Below the pieces are notes generated by a model, which was not told where the DNA came from, made no database searches, and was given only the letters and a program-made list of their open reading frames with translations. This document shows positions 12,881 through 24,709 of a stretch of DNA of 64,000 nt, one piece after another; position 1 is the first letter of the stretch; the number at the start of each line of letters is the position of its first letter. This DNA is from Sisyra terminalis (Eukaryota; Arthropoda; Insecta; Neuroptera; Sisyridae), in assembly GCA_958496175.1 (NCBI GenBank), contig OY292275.1, forward strand, positions 49,863,701-49,927,700. Reading direction: 5' to 3'. A program made the translations under genes and the position numbers.

Positions 12881-14080
12881 CATTTTTCATGAAATCAAGA
12901 GTAAATTTTAGAGCCAACTTAAAAGTAGATTGTTTTTCCGTTACTTTCATTTAAACTTTAACCGTGGTGTTACTAGAGTTTCATAAACAAATTTTATAAA
13001 AAACATTTACAAGAAAAATTAGAACATAAGTTAGATTAATTAGGTTGATTTACAGAATTAACTGACAGTTCGTTTAGTGTACATATTGTATCTATGAATG
13101 GTTTTTGGCAAAAGTTATACTTAGGGTTATACTAAGAGTTATGTAATAAAACAAAAATCTTAATTTTTTAGCAAATGATCTATTAATCCTTTTTGCTTGA
13201 TGGGTTCATTACTTTAAGTCGGTATTTAGTTAGGTATATTGTTAGATAGTGACATCAATCTTCCATACAAAATTTTATCCGATGGATAGAGAAAACGTAC
13301 GTTTTGTTGGCACTGGAAAGATATTTCAATGATACGTAACTCATTGATTTTTATGACAAGTGTCCTCCGCATAATATCAGAAAGATAGTCTACAATCTAT
13401 AATCAGTAGTGCACTAGTGCTACCGTATTTTGACAATAAATAAACCATTACGTACTGCACATATTTTTTTTTAGCAAACCACCATTTCAATTTACTTCCC
13501 AATCAAATTGGTGATTGTTTTTTTTTTTTTGGCTTTTTTAAAGAAACATTTTTCCCCGAATTATATGAATAAAATGGCATAGTTAGAGTAAAAAAAAAAT
13601 ACAAGCCTATGGGTTAAGAAGTCTGTACTTAAAAAGTATTAAAATCCTGGAAGTTTCAAAATTAAATCTCAATTTGTTTTTGTGAAAAAAAAATAGTGTG
13701 TGGAAAATAATTATTTTTATAAGATTTACTGAGTTGCTTCGTCTCAAATCTTAATATCGCTACGGGGTTAATAATACCCTTTATTGGGTAATGGTTGTAT
13801 ATAATAACTTCACTATTAAAAAAGGTTCAATAAGACTTTGAGGCTTGGTTTAGAACGAATTTATTGTTGAATTTTGAACTCATTGCTTAGCTTTTTGATT
13901 AACGAATGAAAAAAGGACTAGAGATTCTTGAAATAGTTTCTTTAATTTATTTTTCGAAGCTTTTGATTCAGAAATAATACTGGCAAAAAAATATTATAAA
14001 AATGCATTTCGTCATATTTTATTACAGCTATTACATACTTTTTCTACTTTTTCGCCAAGGATTCAAATATGTATAAAGTA
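12881..14080. other. Intergenic, nothing assigned
   Basis: AT-rich DNA with poly-T near 13515-13530 and poly-A near 13595. No feature is supported. Confidence 0.55.
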
Positions 14081-14240
14081 CTACAGGACCCAATCCCGGC
14101 AAACTTCGTACCACCTATAATTGACTCCTCGCTAATGTAAATTAAAAAGCCTGATTTTCTGTTCATCTTCAGTTTAATCATTATACCAATACTTGACGAG
14201 GTTTTTATGGCAACGAAGGTTAAAATAAGAATAAGTCTAA
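14080..14240. repeat. Degenerate interspersed repeat with 'CCGGCAAACTTCGTACC' word
   Basis: The stretch from TACTACAGGACCC to GGCAACGAAGG resembles the common arthropod repeat end that reads CTAGCTGACCCGGCAAACTTCGT, found at the inverted 3' termini of RTE-like LINEs. Only about 30-40 bases are convincing, and the rest is decayed. Confidence 0.3.
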
Positions 14241-14694
14241 AGAGAAGCAATTAAAAAGAAAAGTAAAAATTCGTTTATAATGAAAATACCTGCAACTTTT
14301 GCAGTAGGTACTAATAAAAAATAAAAAAAAGTAAGATTTGTTTCTTTTAAATATATTATAGACTAAAAATTAATACAAAAATTGAGAAGCAATTTTTTCG
14401 ATCATAAATTAACAATCTTATATACGACTTTATACGAACAATAACAAAAAAGAGATTCTCTAATTAACTAATCAAACACGTGTTTAATAAAACCCAACAT
14501 TTACTACACAAAAACTTGACAATAGCTTTAAGAATTTTTTTACTTAATATGTAATTATAGAAATTATACGTTGATTTTTATTAATAATCAAACGTAAATT
14601 TTGGTGGCTATTTTTTTTTTTTTTTGATTACCATATTAGTTACCAAGAGCTACTAATAAAGCTACTAAAGCACCATATCCTTGAGTATTTATTT

Positions 14695-15306
14695 AACACC
14701 ATGCCCTTGTTTTTGAGCAACTGCTTCTTTCAAATCAAAATGGATGATCAGCTATCGGAAGAAAAATCTATTTATTCGAGGGTACCTCAGATATTGATTC
14801 TGAGTCCAATTCTTTTCTACCTCTACGTCGTAGATTTTTCAACACTGGACCACTGCATAACTTCAATGTACCCGGATAATATAGCCATCATCAATCTGGA
14901 CAACGATCTTCAAAGGGTCGTTCAGAAAATCCAGCAGCCTATCAACCACCTTTCCAGCTGGTTCAGAAGTTGGAAAATTTGTGTAAATCCTTCCAAAAGC
15001 GTTGCCAAAATGTTTTCTCTAAGACTCTTATTCAACCTTCTGGAACCTTTCGTCATTGATTACATGAAAATTCCGAGGAGTGAGAAAAATACGTCTGTTA
15101 AATATTTGAGTATACTTTTGGACTCAAAACTATCCTGGAAAATCCATATTTCAATATTTAAGCCATATTCAAGGAGTACATAAAAATAGACCGAGGAATT
15201 AGTTTCGACTTCTCCAACTAGCCAAACTCCACCAAAGATCAATTGTCTATTATTACCACCATGATATAGCAGCACATCGCTAAGCACATAATGGCCCACA
15301 AAAAAA
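14695..15306 (+). pseudogene. Jockey-like LINE pseudogene: RT core plus 3' end (family L1x copy 2)
   Basis: The parent ORF2 encodes a reverse transcriptase that copies the element RNA at a nicked target. An open frame of 160 codons (14701-15183) follows the RT palm: SNCFFQIKMDDQLSEEKSIY, then RVPQILILSPILFYLYVVDF (motif around the usual GVPQGSVLSP), MYPDN where active RTs have YADD, then SSWFRSWKICVNPSKS and SVKYLSILLDSKLSWKIHI. The catalytic Asp pair is therefore damaged (first Asp retained, second changed to Asn, Ala changed to Pro). After 15183 an internal deletion has removed the RT C-terminus and joins directly to the family 3' end (TTCGACTTCTCC, GATCAATTG, CACCACCATGATATAGC, CACAAAAAAA). 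The 5' boundary near 14695 is approximate. Confidence 0.85.
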
Positions 15307-15334
15307 TGAGGAATAATTTAATTAGGTTTTATTA

Positions 15335-15480
15335 CATATGATAAACCTTCCAGGAGTCCAGACAAAAACTCCTTCAAGTTTCATTGAAATCGGTCGAACA
15401 GCTAAGGAATGCTTAAAGGACAAATAACAGATAGGCAGACGCTAATTGTTTTTTTGCTACCTTTTGAGTTAAACTTTAGT
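15335..15480 (+). repeat. Possible RTE/CR1-like 3' UTR fragment
   Basis: TTTCATTGAAATCGGTCGAA, followed by CAGATAGGCAGACGC, resembles the 'aaatcggt ... cagacagac' tail common to RTE/CR1-type repeats in insects. It lies directly after the LINE end at 15306. No coding sequence is seen. Confidence 0.35.
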
Positions 15481-17310
15481 TCTAGATATAAAATTTACTT
15501 TGTTTATATACTTTGGAGTAATAAATCATTATTTTTTTAATTATATTTTGCCCTTAAAACAATATTTAAAACCGTTTAAGTAGAAAGAAGTTAAACAAAA
15601 GCTTTAATGTTATTTAAATTTTTTAATTATATTCACCTATGTTGATTAAACTTTTGCATTGTAGTGTTTCAAGACCAATAACAATCTCTGTGCTTGTATT
15701 ATATATCCGTCAATAATTAGCAATTCTAATTAAGACGTTGTCAGAATATTTGACCGGCCGCCTTAAACAGCGTTACAAGTCGTATTTACATTTTCGTACC
15801 AATTAGAATTGCAGAAAATGATTATTGTGTAATATTGTACAATGCGATGCTCGTGTTATTACATTCAAGTCATCCGCTTGACAAATAAGACATTTGGTGG
15901 TTTCCAAAATTCATCTGATTGTTTCACGTTCGTAATCCACAATTGGACATATTATTTGATTTGATATTCGAGCGTAATTCGAATGAATTCAATGAGTCGA
16001 GACTCGCTGGCTTTTAGCTAATTTAATAAGTTTTCTTAAATGGAAATAAGTATGAACAAGTAAAAGATACGATGAGCGGTGAGTGGGCTTTAGAGACGTG
16101 ATGAAAAAAATCGAGTTGTATGTTTGTTTATATTAAAAAGTTTACGTTTTGTTGAATTTAATGCGATTAATTTTCCACTTGTTTGCTTAATGTAAAATAT
16201 AAAACTGTACTGTACATGGCATGTTTTAACGGTGAATAAATCATTGCTTACTTCTGTGAAATTTAATTATAATAAAAACGAAAAACGTTTGTGAGTGTCT
16301 AGGTTATTTTCATTAAGAAATATCAAAGATAAAATTAAATTAAAGAACAATAAAGAGATTTTATTTATTTTAAAGTGATACTTCTCAACTAGGCTGAATG
16401 CCACTGCACATTTATTTCTTTGTGTAATTTTATTAAAATGTTATTCTTGAACGAAACATATTACGTAAACATTTCATTTAGCGAGTCGAGCAAAAAATTT
16501 GAATTAAAGCTCTCAAAGAGCGGCGAAATTGAGGATCGTTATTTTATATTTGCTAAGTGGTGAAAATATTTTGTTAACGATGAAAAAATCTATTCAGATA
16601 ATTAGATCCGTCTTTATGAAAGTTTTTTCATTTAAATGCGATTAGTTTTTAAGCCAACGACTTGACTCTAATTTGTTCATAGAACTCTGCTAGTCGAGTT
16701 TTGTTTCAATTTGCCCGAGAAAAGCTCCGGGTGAACGGCCGTTTAATTGAGCTTTCATTTCAAATTTTAATTTTAAACTAGATTTTCTAGGCTACTAAAT
16801 TTTTTTTTCGTTTTACTATTCAATTTAAATTAAAATTTAAAAGCTTTAAGAAAATCGAAACACTTGAAACGGCTAAAGGAAATTTAAAACGTATTTAACA
16901 TTAATTAGAAATTATTAATACCTGATGATTTCTTCATCAATTGTATAGTTATTGTTTACATAAAATGTTTCTTGGCAAAATTTGTGCTTATATGTAATTA
17001 ATTCTACACTTTCACAGACGAAAAAAATTATTTTCTACATATTTTGTATTATGTTTTGTGTTTTCGGTATTATCTAGTACTTATAAAAATCACTCTAGGA
17101 ATTTCAATGGGTGTGGTAATTTTGCAATCAAGTATGGCTTCAGCGTCTATAAGACTCAGAAGTTATTCAAATTTAAAAATTATTTTACTTGAACTCTATT
17201 TTACAGGGCTTCAGATTTTAAAATATGTCTGCATTTTATTTACGATCTTAAACATTCTGAGTTCAACTACTCAATGTAGACATTCGAGTACTTGCTTATT
17301 GTTCGCCATA
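15481..17310. other. Intergenic, nothing assigned
   Basis: AT-rich. Short CpG-bearing words near 15755-15780 and 16720-16745 (CCGGCCGCC, ACGGCCG) stand out, but they show no gene or motif. The 100-codon frame at 17044-17346 runs into the LINE tail and has no similarity I recognise. Confidence 0.5.
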
Positions 17311-17321
17311 AAAGAGGCCAT

Positions 17322-17399
17322 AAATTGCCCGACATCACCACCATGATATAGCGACACACCGCTGAACTGGTGCAAAATACACAAAAGTCCACAAAAAAA
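17322..17399 (+). mobile_element. 5'-truncated LINE 3' end (family L1x copy 3) with target duplication
   Basis: About 75 bp of the family terminus (CCGACATCACCACCATGATA, TAGCGACACACCGCTGAACT, GGTGCAAAAT, GTCCAC, poly-A) sit inside a direct repeat of AAAGAGGCCAT (17311-17321) and AAGAGGCCAT (17400-17409). The end of the repeat next to the A tail is ambiguous by one or two A residues. Confidence 0.9.
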
Positions 17400-17639
17400 A
17401 AGAGGCCATCAAAATGGCCACAATTGAGGCCAAACTTTTGTTTAAATTAATCTTAATAGTGAAAAAGAATTCGATAATATAATCTTCTGTTTTTGGCAGA
17501 CGACTGTTGTAGAAAAAATTAATAAATTGTAGCTGGAAAAATATTTTTTGCTGCCAAAGATTTATTTCATTTTGCCATAAAACGCTACCCACTTTTTTTT
17601 TCTGAAAATTGGTTTGGATTCGTAGGATTCGGAAAATTG

Positions 17640-17960
17640 GATTATAACTATTTTTTATATACAGCGCGGAGAAGTCGTCTAGTGCTTTTGCCAAACCACC
17701 CACGAAACCACGATGTCCTCCTTCTTGTTTGAACTCTTCGTCTTCAATCCGATCCTGAATGTTATGCTAGACCAGATGGTTTCTTCTTATAAAGCCTGAC
17801 GTTCCTTAAATACAGTAAATTTATCTTCTTTACGGAAATGATAGCAGTTGTTTTGATGGTTAACCTAGTTAGTACTTCTTTATTTTGCATGTAATCTTTC
17901 CAAGCTTTTTTCAAGCACGTCAATTTTTTCCTCTAGCCTCTGGGTAAAAATGTATTCTCT
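17640..17960 (-). pseudogene. Unrecognised coding remnant, possibly a retrocopy of a coiled-coil protein
   Basis: Read on the minus strand, three blocks in different frames look protein-like and are better than the AT-rich background. They are QRLEEKIDVLEKSLERLHAK (about 17942-17883, heptad-like coiled coil), then YHFRKEDKFTVFKERQAL (about 17845-17790), and after a stop HNIQDRIEDEEFKQEGGHRG continuing FVGGLAKALDDFSALYIKN (about 17768-17650). Stops and frame changes separate the blocks, so it is not a working gene. I cannot name the family. A LINE tail lies just downstream (17322-17399) and a tRNA-like repeat just upstream (17978-18075), so reverse transcription is a plausible origin. It could also be an uncatalogued transposon ORF1. 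Confidence 0.4.
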
Positions 17961-17977
17961 TACTTCTTATCTGACAA

Positions 17978-18075
17978 TAGGGAACCTATTGGTGACCGAG
18001 TGGTCAAGGTAACCGCTCCCAAACTGGTAGGTGTTGAGTTCAACCCTCGTAGAGAACAAATTATTAACTCTAGAG
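17978..18075 (+). repeat. tRNA-derived SINE head or tRNA-like pseudogene
   Basis: GGTGACCGAGTGGTCAAGG resembles the D-arm and A-box of Ser/Leu-type tRNAs. About 35 bases later GTTGAGTTCAACCCTCG resembles the B-box and T-arm (consensus GGTTCGANYCC). The spacing is shorter than a tRNA with a variable arm, there is no clean acceptor stem, and the B-box is mutated, so a functional tRNA is unlikely. These are the internal RNA polymerase III promoter parts of a SINE. The SINE body and tail are not distinguishable downstream. Confidence 0.5.
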
Positions 18076-18079
18076 TTGG

Positions 18080-19560
18080 TAAAGACCATAGTAGTTATAA
18101 AGCAATAGTATATAACAATAAAAAAAGACAATATGCTGGTTTTCTTTCATAAGGTAAATGTAATCCTGCTTCTTTCTGAAGTGTCCATCTGTTGGTTTTT
18201 TTTGCCAATGATTCAATTTTGTGGGCTTCAATTTATTCACATTAAAGAACACTTTCCATTTCAAAATTAACCACAAATTCAATTATACATGGGTTTGAGG
18301 GATTAGATTATTTTTTTTGTATTGCTATTTTATTTTGATTGTTCTTAAAATCCTTATCAATTATTTTGCTAATTTCATTATATTGATTTCGTCAACATAA
18401 AATTTTTGTTTTACATTATCCGATTAATAATTGACTAATTTTATTTTATTAACGTAGTTTAATTAACATATTTGCAAAAAAAAAAACAAATATGAATTGC
18501 AAACCTATAAAAGAAAATATTTCCGCATATCTATTAATTTACTATTTAAATAGAAGCAATACTTTTATAGTTAGTTCAAAGCTTTTATGGAAACTTTTTT
18601 GTGTCTTTTTTTCTTTTAAGTTTATGTAAATGTTTTAACGCCCACACTTTAACTGATGCGTATTAAATTTTTATCAACGAGTCATGAACGAGTAAATTAA
18701 AAATGTAAAATATATTTAATTTAGAAAATATTGGCATTTTTGTAACAATATTTTTAAATGAATTTTAACAATTCAATGACAATAGCAGAAATAACGATTG
18801 TTAGGAGAATGAATATTGTGATTGTTTACTGAAGTTAAAATTTTCAAACTAGTTACTTTGATTCTACTTACGAAACATTTCATAGTAACACATTGACAAT
18901 AAAAATTTAAGAATAAAAAGAATCATAATACATTATCTTAAGAGCTTTGAAATATGATGACGAAGAAAAGTGGATAAAATCTACTGAACGGATATGATCA
19001 CAAGCATAAATATATGGAGAAAAGTAAACAAATAAATAACAATCATCAATATGGATACAGAAAGAAAATCTAGCTAGAATGGGGTCACATCCTGAAAGTA
19101 AAAGAGTGCACTTTTGAAATTTAGAAGATGACATAAAAAATTTCAAGTGACAAGAAGAAATTAATCTATGAATTGCTTTGAAATTAAAGACTTCCTAAAT
19201 GAAGAATTTCGATTGAATAAGAAGTGTTGGAATAAAGAGTTCATCCACTCGGGAAATTAGGTAAGCTGTTATATTACAAACAAAAAATGGTAATATGTGT
19301 TATTATTCATAAATTGTGGTTTGTTACCACTCACTGTAGTGGTTGATTTTCATTTTTGAAGTGGGTATTAACGTTAAACTGTGAATATTATGAATTGGAA
19401 TTTATTTGTAACCGAACAGGGAAATGTAATTTGATTTGTTCCTCAACAAGTACATTGAATTGCAAAGAGTTAACGAATTTATAATAATCATTAATAACAT
19501 CAATTGAAATGTAACAATTATTTTGTTTTCAGTGAAAACGATACTCTGAAGTTATAATGG
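18080..19560. other. Intergenic, nothing assigned
   Basis: AT-rich. The 79-codon minus-strand frame at 18907-19146 has no recognisable domain. Confidence 0.5.
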
Positions 19561-19561
19561 C

Positions 19562-20240
19562 ACTAGTAGTTGCCCGTTGCATTCGCAACTAAAGGTTTTA
19601 TCTCAATAAAATGTTTAATATGAGATAATGTAGAGTTAATCAACAATCGAAATTTTAAATTTAATAATCAAAGTGTTGTTAATATAAAAAAAGGTTATCT
19701 AAAATTATATTAGGAAATAAAATATAAGTGTTTTTTTAATATCATTTTATAACAACATCTTAAATAACGTCATTTCACTAAATTAGTATGAAAATTTAAT
19801 ACTTATGTAGCACTTATACCAAATAGGCCACTTTAAATTTTGATTCGTTTTTCAACAATCAAACTTTTTTAAATCTATTTTTTCATGAACCAATGGTTGT
19901 GATCTGAAGTAATTACGTATTCGGCTGAAAACCATTAAGGTATTAATTTTTTGCCATATATTTCACTGTCAATTCAAATATAAAACCTTCCATACTAACT
20001 TTTCTTCGGTATTTAGAACAATTTGAAAACCAACTATTGTTATTGGAAATAAATAAAATATTTGAATTTACTTCCACGCTTTCATATATAATAAGAAATT
20101 CGCCAGATATATAATAAGAAAGGGTTTTTGAAAATTTCTTCCCTAAAAGAGTAAAAAACGGTAGCAAAATTTGTAATGGATAACGTGTAATAAACAATCG
20201 AAATTTCAAATTTAATAATCAATCAAAATCCGTTAAAGGG
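19562..20240 (-). repeat. RTE-like interspersed repeat, 3' end at the left
   Basis: The left edge reads CACTAGTAGTTGCCCGTTGC ATTCGCAAC, the inverted form of the '...gaatgcaacgggcaactagt' end typical of RTE-type LINEs. The internal part 19970-20075 (CTTCCATACTAACTTTTCTT CGG, then AACAATTTGAAAACCAA) is the reverse complement of 47960-48050, so both belong to one dispersed family. No RT coding frame survives. The right boundary is a guess. Confidence 0.5.
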
Positions 20241-20429
20241 GAAACGTTATTACTGCTTAGTATAAAACAAAGTTAATTTATTATTAGTGATCAACTGCTA
20301 AGTTAGTCCAAGAAAATAATGGTGTTTTCTGAATTTATGAACGAATGAGCATTTCTTTATTTAAGTTGGGAGTTTTTAAGTGAAAAATAAGCTTTTAATT
20401 GCCTTGATTATGTAAAAGGACAGTGGGAA

Positions 20430-20860
20430 GAATACGAAAGCAAACTACTGACACATGATCAGGTATGGTTTACCAATAGCTCTATGATAGACAATAGAAC
20501 TGGTGCGAGTATATACGAAAACCCCAAAGGTTTAAACTTTCCGTACCTTTGGTAATAAGAACCAGTGACTTAAGGTAGCATCTTCTTACTATTGAGGTAC
20601 TATTAGACCCTCCAAAATGCAAATTTTGTCGTGTAAAGGAAGAAACTACTTATTATATTCCATGGCAAACAGCACTTGGCATGGCGACTAAAAGAGATGG
20701 GGGTCTTCGATATCAGTATTGATCTAGTTGATCACTGTCCTTTTCGCCAGTTGCTGAGATTTAGTCGTCTTCTTGGCTTACAATGGATGAGAAATAGGGA
20801 CCCAGGGAACACAATAAGCCTAAGACTGCAATTAGCTTCTCCACACCCCTCCTTTTCTTC
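20430..20860 (+). pseudogene. I/R1-type LINE remnant: start of RNase H joined to the C-terminal cysteine motif
   Basis: From 20463 the frame reads VWFTNSSMIDNRTGASIYEN, matching the first strand of a LINE RNase H domain (usual 'FTDGSK...GAGIY'), with the catalytic Asp of TDGS changed to Asn. An internal deletion then leads to DPPKCKFCRVKEETTYYI (about 20606-20655), the C-terminal CxxC zinc-knuckle-like end of I/R1/CR1-group ORF2. A further frame from about 20676 (DHCPFRQLLRFSRLLGLQW) resembles the final helix of such proteins. The parent protein would be the endonuclease-RT-RNase H polyprotein. The remnant is frameshifted and non-functional. The exact clade is uncertain. Confidence 0.6.
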
Positions 20861-20869
20861 AGAATTCTT

Positions 20870-21340
20870 CATCCAAAAATTGTATTATTCCGTATGCATT
20901 TATTTGTTGAGAATATTTTTTGTAATTTTGGTAGCAAATTTATTATGTAGAAGTTATTATTTTTTAAGAAGTTGTTCCAATTAAAATTGAAATAGAGAGC
21001 ACGTTTAATATTTAACGCAATGTTTTCAAGGGAATTTATGGGTGAAGTCAAGCCATAGCGAAAAATATACGCGACATAATTTTATCATCAATGCAAAGAT
21101 GGCGTAAAATTTCATTAACTATTCCCATTTAGTAAAACAATTGTTCAGCGAACGACATAATCAGTTGACATTACGTGTTCTTTATGTGTTTTATTTAATT
21201 CCATGATAATGAATATAAATGACCCAAGACGTTCAAAAAGCACAAGTGTCTCGAACGCGCCATATCTTAACTTAAACATATTTCGTACATAAAGACGCCG
21301 TATTTTCTAAAAGAGTTAACTGAATGTAATGAACGCGAAA
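20870..21340. other. Intergenic, nothing assigned
   Basis: No feature is supported. Confidence 0.5.
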
Positions 21341-21344
21341 TCCA

Positions 21345-21700
21345 GTTAGTAAATAATGATAGCATTTTGAGATGTGCTGGCACAAAACGAAACGGAACGA
21401 TACCAAACGCGCCGCGGAACGTGGAACAATTTAAAATAAATCCCAGCACTGTTAAGGTTTTTCAAAATACAATTACAGTAAAGGGATTGCATTTTATTAG
21501 AATTTTGACTGTTGGTTTAAGACGCGTATGCTGCGATCTGGATGGTCCAGGGGGGTGGGAAGCGTAGCGTTAAGGGGCGAAAGGCGCGCCAATCTCAATT
21601 TCAAATTATTCAGTTTTCTAGTGTTAGAAGGGAAATTCGAACGAGAAGGAAAAATACAATACTGAAATACTTGCCGGAATTTAAACTGTGTCACGAATAA
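21345..21700. other. CpG-richer island-like stretch of unknown role
   Basis: The words CGCGCCGCGGAACG, GACGCGTATGCTGCGATC, GGGGGGTGGGAAGCG and GGCGCGCC cluster here, against a surrounding composition of mostly A and T. Overlapping short frames on both strands (66 codons at 21367-21567, 65 at 21497-21694) show no family. It could be a promoter or 5' exon of a host gene, a conserved regulatory element, or a transposon piece that still keeps its CpGs. The sequence alone does not decide. Confidence 0.35.
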
Positions 21701-21709
21701 CGGTAATGT

Positions 21710-23615
21710 ATTCGTTGGAATTCTATTTCACGGAGATAACAGGATAAACCGACAATGCTGTTGCCTTACTCATTCTGATAAAGTATGCCTTTTTTGCTCC
21801 GCTTTTTATTCTGCAATCTAGTCAAGCATAAATAGACATGTTAGACTTTTTATGACCGAGATCACTCCGTTTTTAAACAATGCTGCTGAGATTAATTCAA
21901 TGTTTGTAAAACTCATTGAAAACTTATATTACATTAAAAATCAAAGTTCATTTTTCACTTGTTACATTAATCCCTTCAACGACTTTCGCATAAAACCTTA
22001 AATGTTAATTATACATACCACAAAGCATTTCGTTAAATAATATGTCATTTCTTTAAACAAATGCTTAAAAAAACAATTTGAATCAAAAATTTTTCATAAA
22101 ATTTTGGGCCAGCTATTTACGCAAATGTAAACTACATCATATAAAACAGTATTCCATTTTTCTTATACGAAACTTTGAAAACAATACAGACTTATAAAGT
22201 TTAAAAGCCAATATAATGTTGGTAAGGTTAAGTAGGTATAGCAATTAAAAACTACTTCTTTAACCCATTAGTTAACCAAAATTTAAATGAGTATTATTTC
22301 TTACTCTATTGAAAAGTCAATAAAAGATTATAATTAGGTTAAACGATTAACAAGTGAAATTTTCTGGAACTATTGATCATTCTAGAAAAAGAGCATTTGT
22401 AGAACTGAGAAGAGCTGCCATAGAATTTCATGAAGAGAACGAAGATCATGAAGATCTATAAATGTATTAGATTGTCCCAAAATTTCTTTCCTTTTTCTAA
22501 TATGAAATGAATACTCAATGTTTTGAAATGACTTATTTTGGTATATAAGAGCCTTTTTAATTTTTGAGTTTTGGACCAACATTATTCCTAGATATGCAGC
22601 TTTCATCATGATAGCACGTGACCACATAAGAGAAAAGCTCACACAGTCCTGCAAACTACCTAATTTTTTTTCCATCTTCTTTTTATCCTTTAAAAATTCT
22701 TACCTCGATAAGTCCTTTAAATCCATTAGCGATATAAAATATCACTTCCAAGGTATTTGTTGTCCGAAACACTAAAATTTTGGAAAGAAGCTATAATGAG
22801 GCTTCTGAGACATGAAAGAAGATAATAAAGCAGAAATAATCTTATATAACAAAATAATTCTTAAACATTGTGTTAATATTTTGTATTAATTTCATATTAG
22901 CAATAAGAAGGAACTTTTGGGATAACCTACATATTTTCTAGTAGGTAGTTTCCATAACAGAACAACATATGTTTGCTTCTAATCAATATTTCCTACAAAG
23001 CAAAAAAACGACCATAAAATATCAAATTTAAGCTAATCTTAGTTAAAATAAAAAATAATGATGCACAATCAATAAAATATAAGTTTCGATTTCGGCCAAA
23101 ACTAAGACTAATACCAAAATTCGGTTTCGATTTTGGTCCTAAAACAAGCTTTGGTAGGACCACGAATACTAGATTGCACATTTTTAATCGTAAAATATTC
23201 GCTGTAGAAGACATTCGGACGAAAGTATGATCATTCAGTAACAAAACCCATATATTTTAATCAGGCCTTACTATCTGATTTACCCATATCAAGTTTTTGA
23301 TTATTTCACAAACCCATCATTTTAAGGTATATAGTATGACAAAAAATCAACCTTTGATATGCAATCTTTCGAAAATTCTTTATTTACTATATCGTCCCTA
23401 CTTTAACAACTGGCTTGGCGTTTTTGTGTATGATTCGTTTTAGTTTTAGTAAATAAATATTTCATGTTTCAAATGAACACATCGAAATAAATGGTCACTT
23501 TTAAGTAAAAATACATTTGATTTTCATTCAACTATTCATAACTCTTGAGTTATCTTGAGTCTATTCATAAATCAACTGTCTGAAAATATCATATTGAAAA
23601 CAAAAGATAAAAAAT
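21710..23615. other. Intergenic, nothing assigned
   Basis: A minus-strand frame of 97 codons with an ATG (22675-22382) has plausible amphipathic character but no recognisable motif. It is listed among the rejected items. Nothing else is seen. Confidence 0.5.
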
Positions 23616-23619
23616 AAAA

Positions 23620-24700
23620 GGATTTTTTTATTTTTTTATTTTCAAATAAATTGCACAATCTGCATAGGGTTGCAATAAGTGCATTCAATCCATAGACAAT
23701 CACATGTAAGCACTAGTCCCAGTAGATTAGTGCTGTATAAGTACAAAATTTTTGACAATCAATAGCAACAATAACAATAATAGTAATTCTTATAGCAATA
23801 GCAACAATCATAAAAACAATCAACAGGAACAATAAGAATAACAATAATAGTCTATAATAACAATATCAATGCAAAAAATAATGTAAAACATTAATATATA
23901 AGTAATATATAAAATAAGCTACATAATAAAATAATAATTTGGCAATAAATAATTAATAGAATATATGTTTAGTTACAAAATCTATCAGGCAAATCTATTA
24001 CATTCCATTTTTGTAACCTTCTTATCATCTCACTGTTGTCCAATAAGTTTATGGCGAGATGGTTGGAATGATCGTCTGGTTTTGTCAGGTATTTTTTGCT
24101 AAACCTTTGAATTTCCTCCTTTACAGATGGCGTTTCTGTGTCTTCATGTATTTTTTTATTGTTAAGGTACCATGGAGCACCGATTATTTGTCGTAGGGTC
24201 CTTGATTGAAATCTTTGTAGGATTTCAATGTTGGAGTTGGATGCAGAACCCCACAACTGTATTCCATATGTCCATATGGGCTTGAGGATGACTTTGTACA
24301 GAAGAAGTTTATTTTCTATTGATAATGGTGCATTAGACGCCATAAGCCAGTACATTTTTTTGTATTTTTTATTTAAGTGTTCTCGAGCTTTTTTGATTTG
24401 CACAGCCCATGTAAGTTTTTGATCTAAGTGCATTCCGAGGTATTTTACCGTGCTCTTTTGCGGTAGTTCTGTGCCTTCCATTGTAACCGGGGGACATATA
24501 TTTCTGCGCAGTGTAAACGTTATATGTGTAGATTTTGCGTTGTTTATTTTTATTTTCCACTTTTTTGCCCATTTTTCTACTTTGTCCAGGTTATTTTGGA
24601 GCTTTAACGAAGCTTCATTGGGTTCATCTGCTGCGGTTACGATGGCTGTGTCATCAGCAAATGTTGCCACTAATGCATCTGTTGTATGGATTATTTTTGA
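23620..24700 (-). mobile_element. 5'-truncated Jockey-clade LINE: RT C-terminal half and 3' UTR
   Basis: The reading frame (stop at 23969) is open from about 24710 and encodes IIHTTDALVATFADDTAIV, containing the RT active-site FADD, then KWAKKWKIKINNAKSTHITF, VKYLGMHLDQKLTW, NKLLLYKVILKPIWTYGIQL WG, LQRFQSRTLRQIIGAPWYL and a C-terminal tail ending PDRFCN. This order is that of Jockey/BS-type ORF2: palm motif C, thumb, then a domain without RNase H. The listed first residue is an internal GTG (Val), not a start. The rest of RT and the endonuclease are missing. The 3' UTR (23968-23650) is rich in AAT/AAC triplets, and the element ends in an A-rich tail at about 23620-23640. There is no in-frame stop across 233 codons, which suggests a younger insertion than its neighbours. 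No target duplication was identified. Confidence 0.9.
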
Positions 24701-24709
24701 AGAAGTTAA

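Noticed and set aside
17044..17346. 100-codon plus-strand frame and the 122-codon minus-strand frame at 17335-17703
   Set aside because: Both run into the LINE tail inserted at 17322-17399, so their ends are artefacts. Only the upstream part of the minus-strand frame is kept, as a pseudogene remnant.
17978..18075. Functional tRNA-Ser/Leu gene
   Set aside because: No acceptor stem pairing, a mutated B-box, and wrong spacing for a variable-arm tRNA.
22382..22675. 97-codon minus-strand frame starting with ATG
   Set aside because: No motif, no splice or transcript evidence, and its length is within chance for the many frames in 64 kb of AT-rich DNA.
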